NCBI GenBank assembly: GCA_012729505.1
Contig: JAAYDA010000069.1
Location: 1-51,798 of the forward strand
DNA: 51,798 bases
Direction of reading: 5' to 3'
Source of the DNA: Syntrophomonadaceae bacterium
Lineage (GTDB): Bacteria; Bacillota; Syntrophomonadia; Syntrophomonadales; DTU052
Both the position numbers and the translations under genes were made by a program. A model generated the notes under the pieces. The model saw nothing but the letters and a program-made list of their open reading frames with translations, made no database searches and was not told where the DNA came from. Within the stretch, counting starts at the first letter, position 1. Every line of letters starts with the position of its first letter. Below are positions 50,740-51,798 of the stretch, piece after piece.

Positions 50740-51798
50740 ATGAAACGAAGGAGAGTAGTAGTTACCGGCCTGGGGGTTATTAGTCCGGTGGGAAATGATC
50801 TGTCTGCTTTTTGGGATAATCTGATTCGGGGGAAGAGCGGGGTCAGAAGTATTGATAAATTTGATGCTTCTCAGCTTTCTACCAGGATTGCTGCTCAGGT
50901 GCTGGATTTCACTCCTGAGAATTATATAAATCGGAAAGATGCCCGCCGCATGGATCGAAGCGTCCAATTCGCCTGTGGGGCTGCCCGGATGGCTTTGGAA
51001 GATGCCAACCTGACTATAACAGATGAAATTGCTGAGCGGGCAGGGGTTTGGATAGGATCAGGCATAGGCGGCCTTGAAACCATGGAGGATCAGCATCAGA
51101 ACCTGTTGAACAAAGGACCGGGTAGTGTCAGCCCATTTCTTATCCCGATGATGATTTCGAATATGGCTGCCGGTCAGGTTTCAATTATGACCGGGGCTCA
51201 AGGGCCTAATGGCTGTACGGTTACGGCGTGTGCAACCGGTACCAACTCTATTGGTGAGGCTTTTCGTTTCATCCAGCGGGATGATGCGGACATTATGATT
51301 ACCGGAGGCACGGAGGCATCTGTTACTCCTCTGGGAATGGCGGGTTTTTGCGCCATGAAGGCCATGTCAACCCGTAATGATGATCCGGCTGGGGCCAGTC
51401 GTCCCTTTGACAGAGAGCGAGATGGCTTTGTAATGGGCGAAGGCTCAGGAATACTGGTTTTGGAAGAGCTGGAACATGCTCTTAATCGGAATGCTCGTAT
51501 ATATGGGGAGTTACTGGGCTATGGAGCTACGGCAGATGCTTATCATATTGTGCAGCCTGAACCAAGCGGAGATGGTGCCGCCCGGGCCCTGGCCCTGGCC
51601 TTGTCTGATGCGGGTAAGAGACCAGAGGATATAGACTATATTAATGCTCATGGCACCAGCACTGAAATTAATGATGCTATGGAAACCATGGCCATAAAAA
51701 GGGTATGGGGAGATTACGCATCTGAAGTTGCCGTCAGCTCCACCAAAGGTGTTACCGGGCATATGCTGGGAGCGGCAGGTGCTGTTGAGTTTATGGCT
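50740..51798 (+). CDS. fabF: 3-oxoacyl-ACP synthase II (partial, runs off the window)
   Basis: FabF elongates acyl-ACP with malonyl-ACP. 353 codons are visible with no stop. The active site is complete so far: Cys164 in TACATGTNS, His304 in [11 protein letters not shown], Lys336 in SSTKG and His341 in [11 protein letters not shown]. The phenylalanine gatekeeper loop near the C-terminus is outside the window. The ATG 50740 follows GAGGTGAG. Confidence 0.95.
   Translation, partial: MKRRRVVVTGLGVISPVGNDLSAFWDNLIRGKSGVRSIDKFDASQLSTRIAAQVLDFTPENYINRKDARRMDRSVQFACGAARMALEDANLTITDEIAERAGVWIGSGIGGLETMEDQHQNLLNKGPGSVSPFLIPMMISNMAAGQVSIMTGAQGPNGCTVTACATGTNSIGEAFRFIQRDDADIMITGGTEASVTPLGMAGFCAMKAMSTRNDDPAGASRPFDRERDGFVMGEGSGILVLEELEHALNRNARIYGELLGYGATADAYHIVQPEPSGDGAARALALALSDAGKRPEDIDYINAHGTSTEINDAMETMAIKRVWGDYASEVAVSSTKGVTGHMLGAAGAVEFMA

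Noticed and set aside
1-51798. tRNA, rRNA or CRISPR arrays
   Set aside because: Looked for cloverleaf ends, conserved rRNA stretches and regularly spaced repeats; none was seen by eye.

Overview
The window reads as a chromosomal stretch of a moderate-GC, Gram-positive anaerobe of the Clostridia. A syntrophic fatty-acid degrader of the Syntrophomonadaceae type is the best guess (inference). The evidence is strong AGGAGG-type ribosome binding sites with frequent GTG and TTG starts, Firmicute gene types (CBS-domain family II pyrophosphatase, FabK-type enoyl reductase, psd-pssA pair, SH3b amidase) and many fatty-acid genes. These include a thiolase end, two acyl-CoA dehydrogenases, three AMP-forming acyl-CoA ligases, a CoA-transferase and a FAS II cluster. 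No rRNA, tRNA, CRISPR array or intact transposase was seen.

Layout. 1-1.2 kb: 3' end of a thiolase, then ispA. 1.3-4.0 kb (minus): glcD-glcF, a lactate/glycolate dehydrogenase, divergent from 4.2-10.6 kb (plus): larA (nickel lactate racemase), murB, dedA-like, a B12-binding radical SAM gene, a CBS-type pyrophosphatase and a GNAT gene. 10.6-11.15 kb is a decayed gap. 11.15-14.85 kb: a dolichol/phytol-kinase-like protein, a CDF-like membrane protein and an ABC ATPase/permease pair. 14.9-20.8 kb: two acyl-CoA ligases flanking a CoA-transferase fused to a GNAT domain. 21-28.2 kb: a three-gene helicase/nuclease set resembling a split AddAB, followed by recJ. 28.2-38.6 kb: a MurF-like ligase (minus), acyl-CoA dehydrogenase, psd-pssA, SH3b amidase, gamma carbonic anhydrase, MBL hydrolase, rmuC, Cu/Zn superoxide dismutase (minus) and a second acyl-CoA dehydrogenase. 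38.8-42.3 kb: a CAP-domain protein, then a cassette of an SGNH-fold membrane protein, an MBOAT acyltransferase and a 37-residue DltX-like microprotein. 42.5-46.1 kb (minus): a long acyl-CoA ligase, a structured 382-bp element with terminal inverted repeats, and a ribbon-helix-helix/SPFH pair. 46.45 kb to the end: NMO-like flavoprotein, fabH, fabK, fabD, acpP and fabF (cut by the window edge), with no fabG in its usual place.

Functionally, the ligases, dehydrogenases, CoA-transferase and thiolase suit beta-oxidation of fatty acids, while the FAS II, psd/pssA and lipid-kinase-like genes serve membrane lipid synthesis. glcDF with larA suggests use of both lactate isomers. The SGNH/MBOAT/microprotein cassette looks like a Dlt-type machine for acylating a cell-surface polymer, but without dltA or dltC, so its donor and target are open.

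The most unusual non-coding features are a family of about 50-bp palindromic repeats (four copies, terminator-like, with a conserved reading frame in three of them), a perfect 46-bp palindrome at 33937-33982, the 382-bp inverted-repeat element at 44600-44981, and a hairpin pair at 39672-39781 resembling the ends of IS200/IS605 elements.
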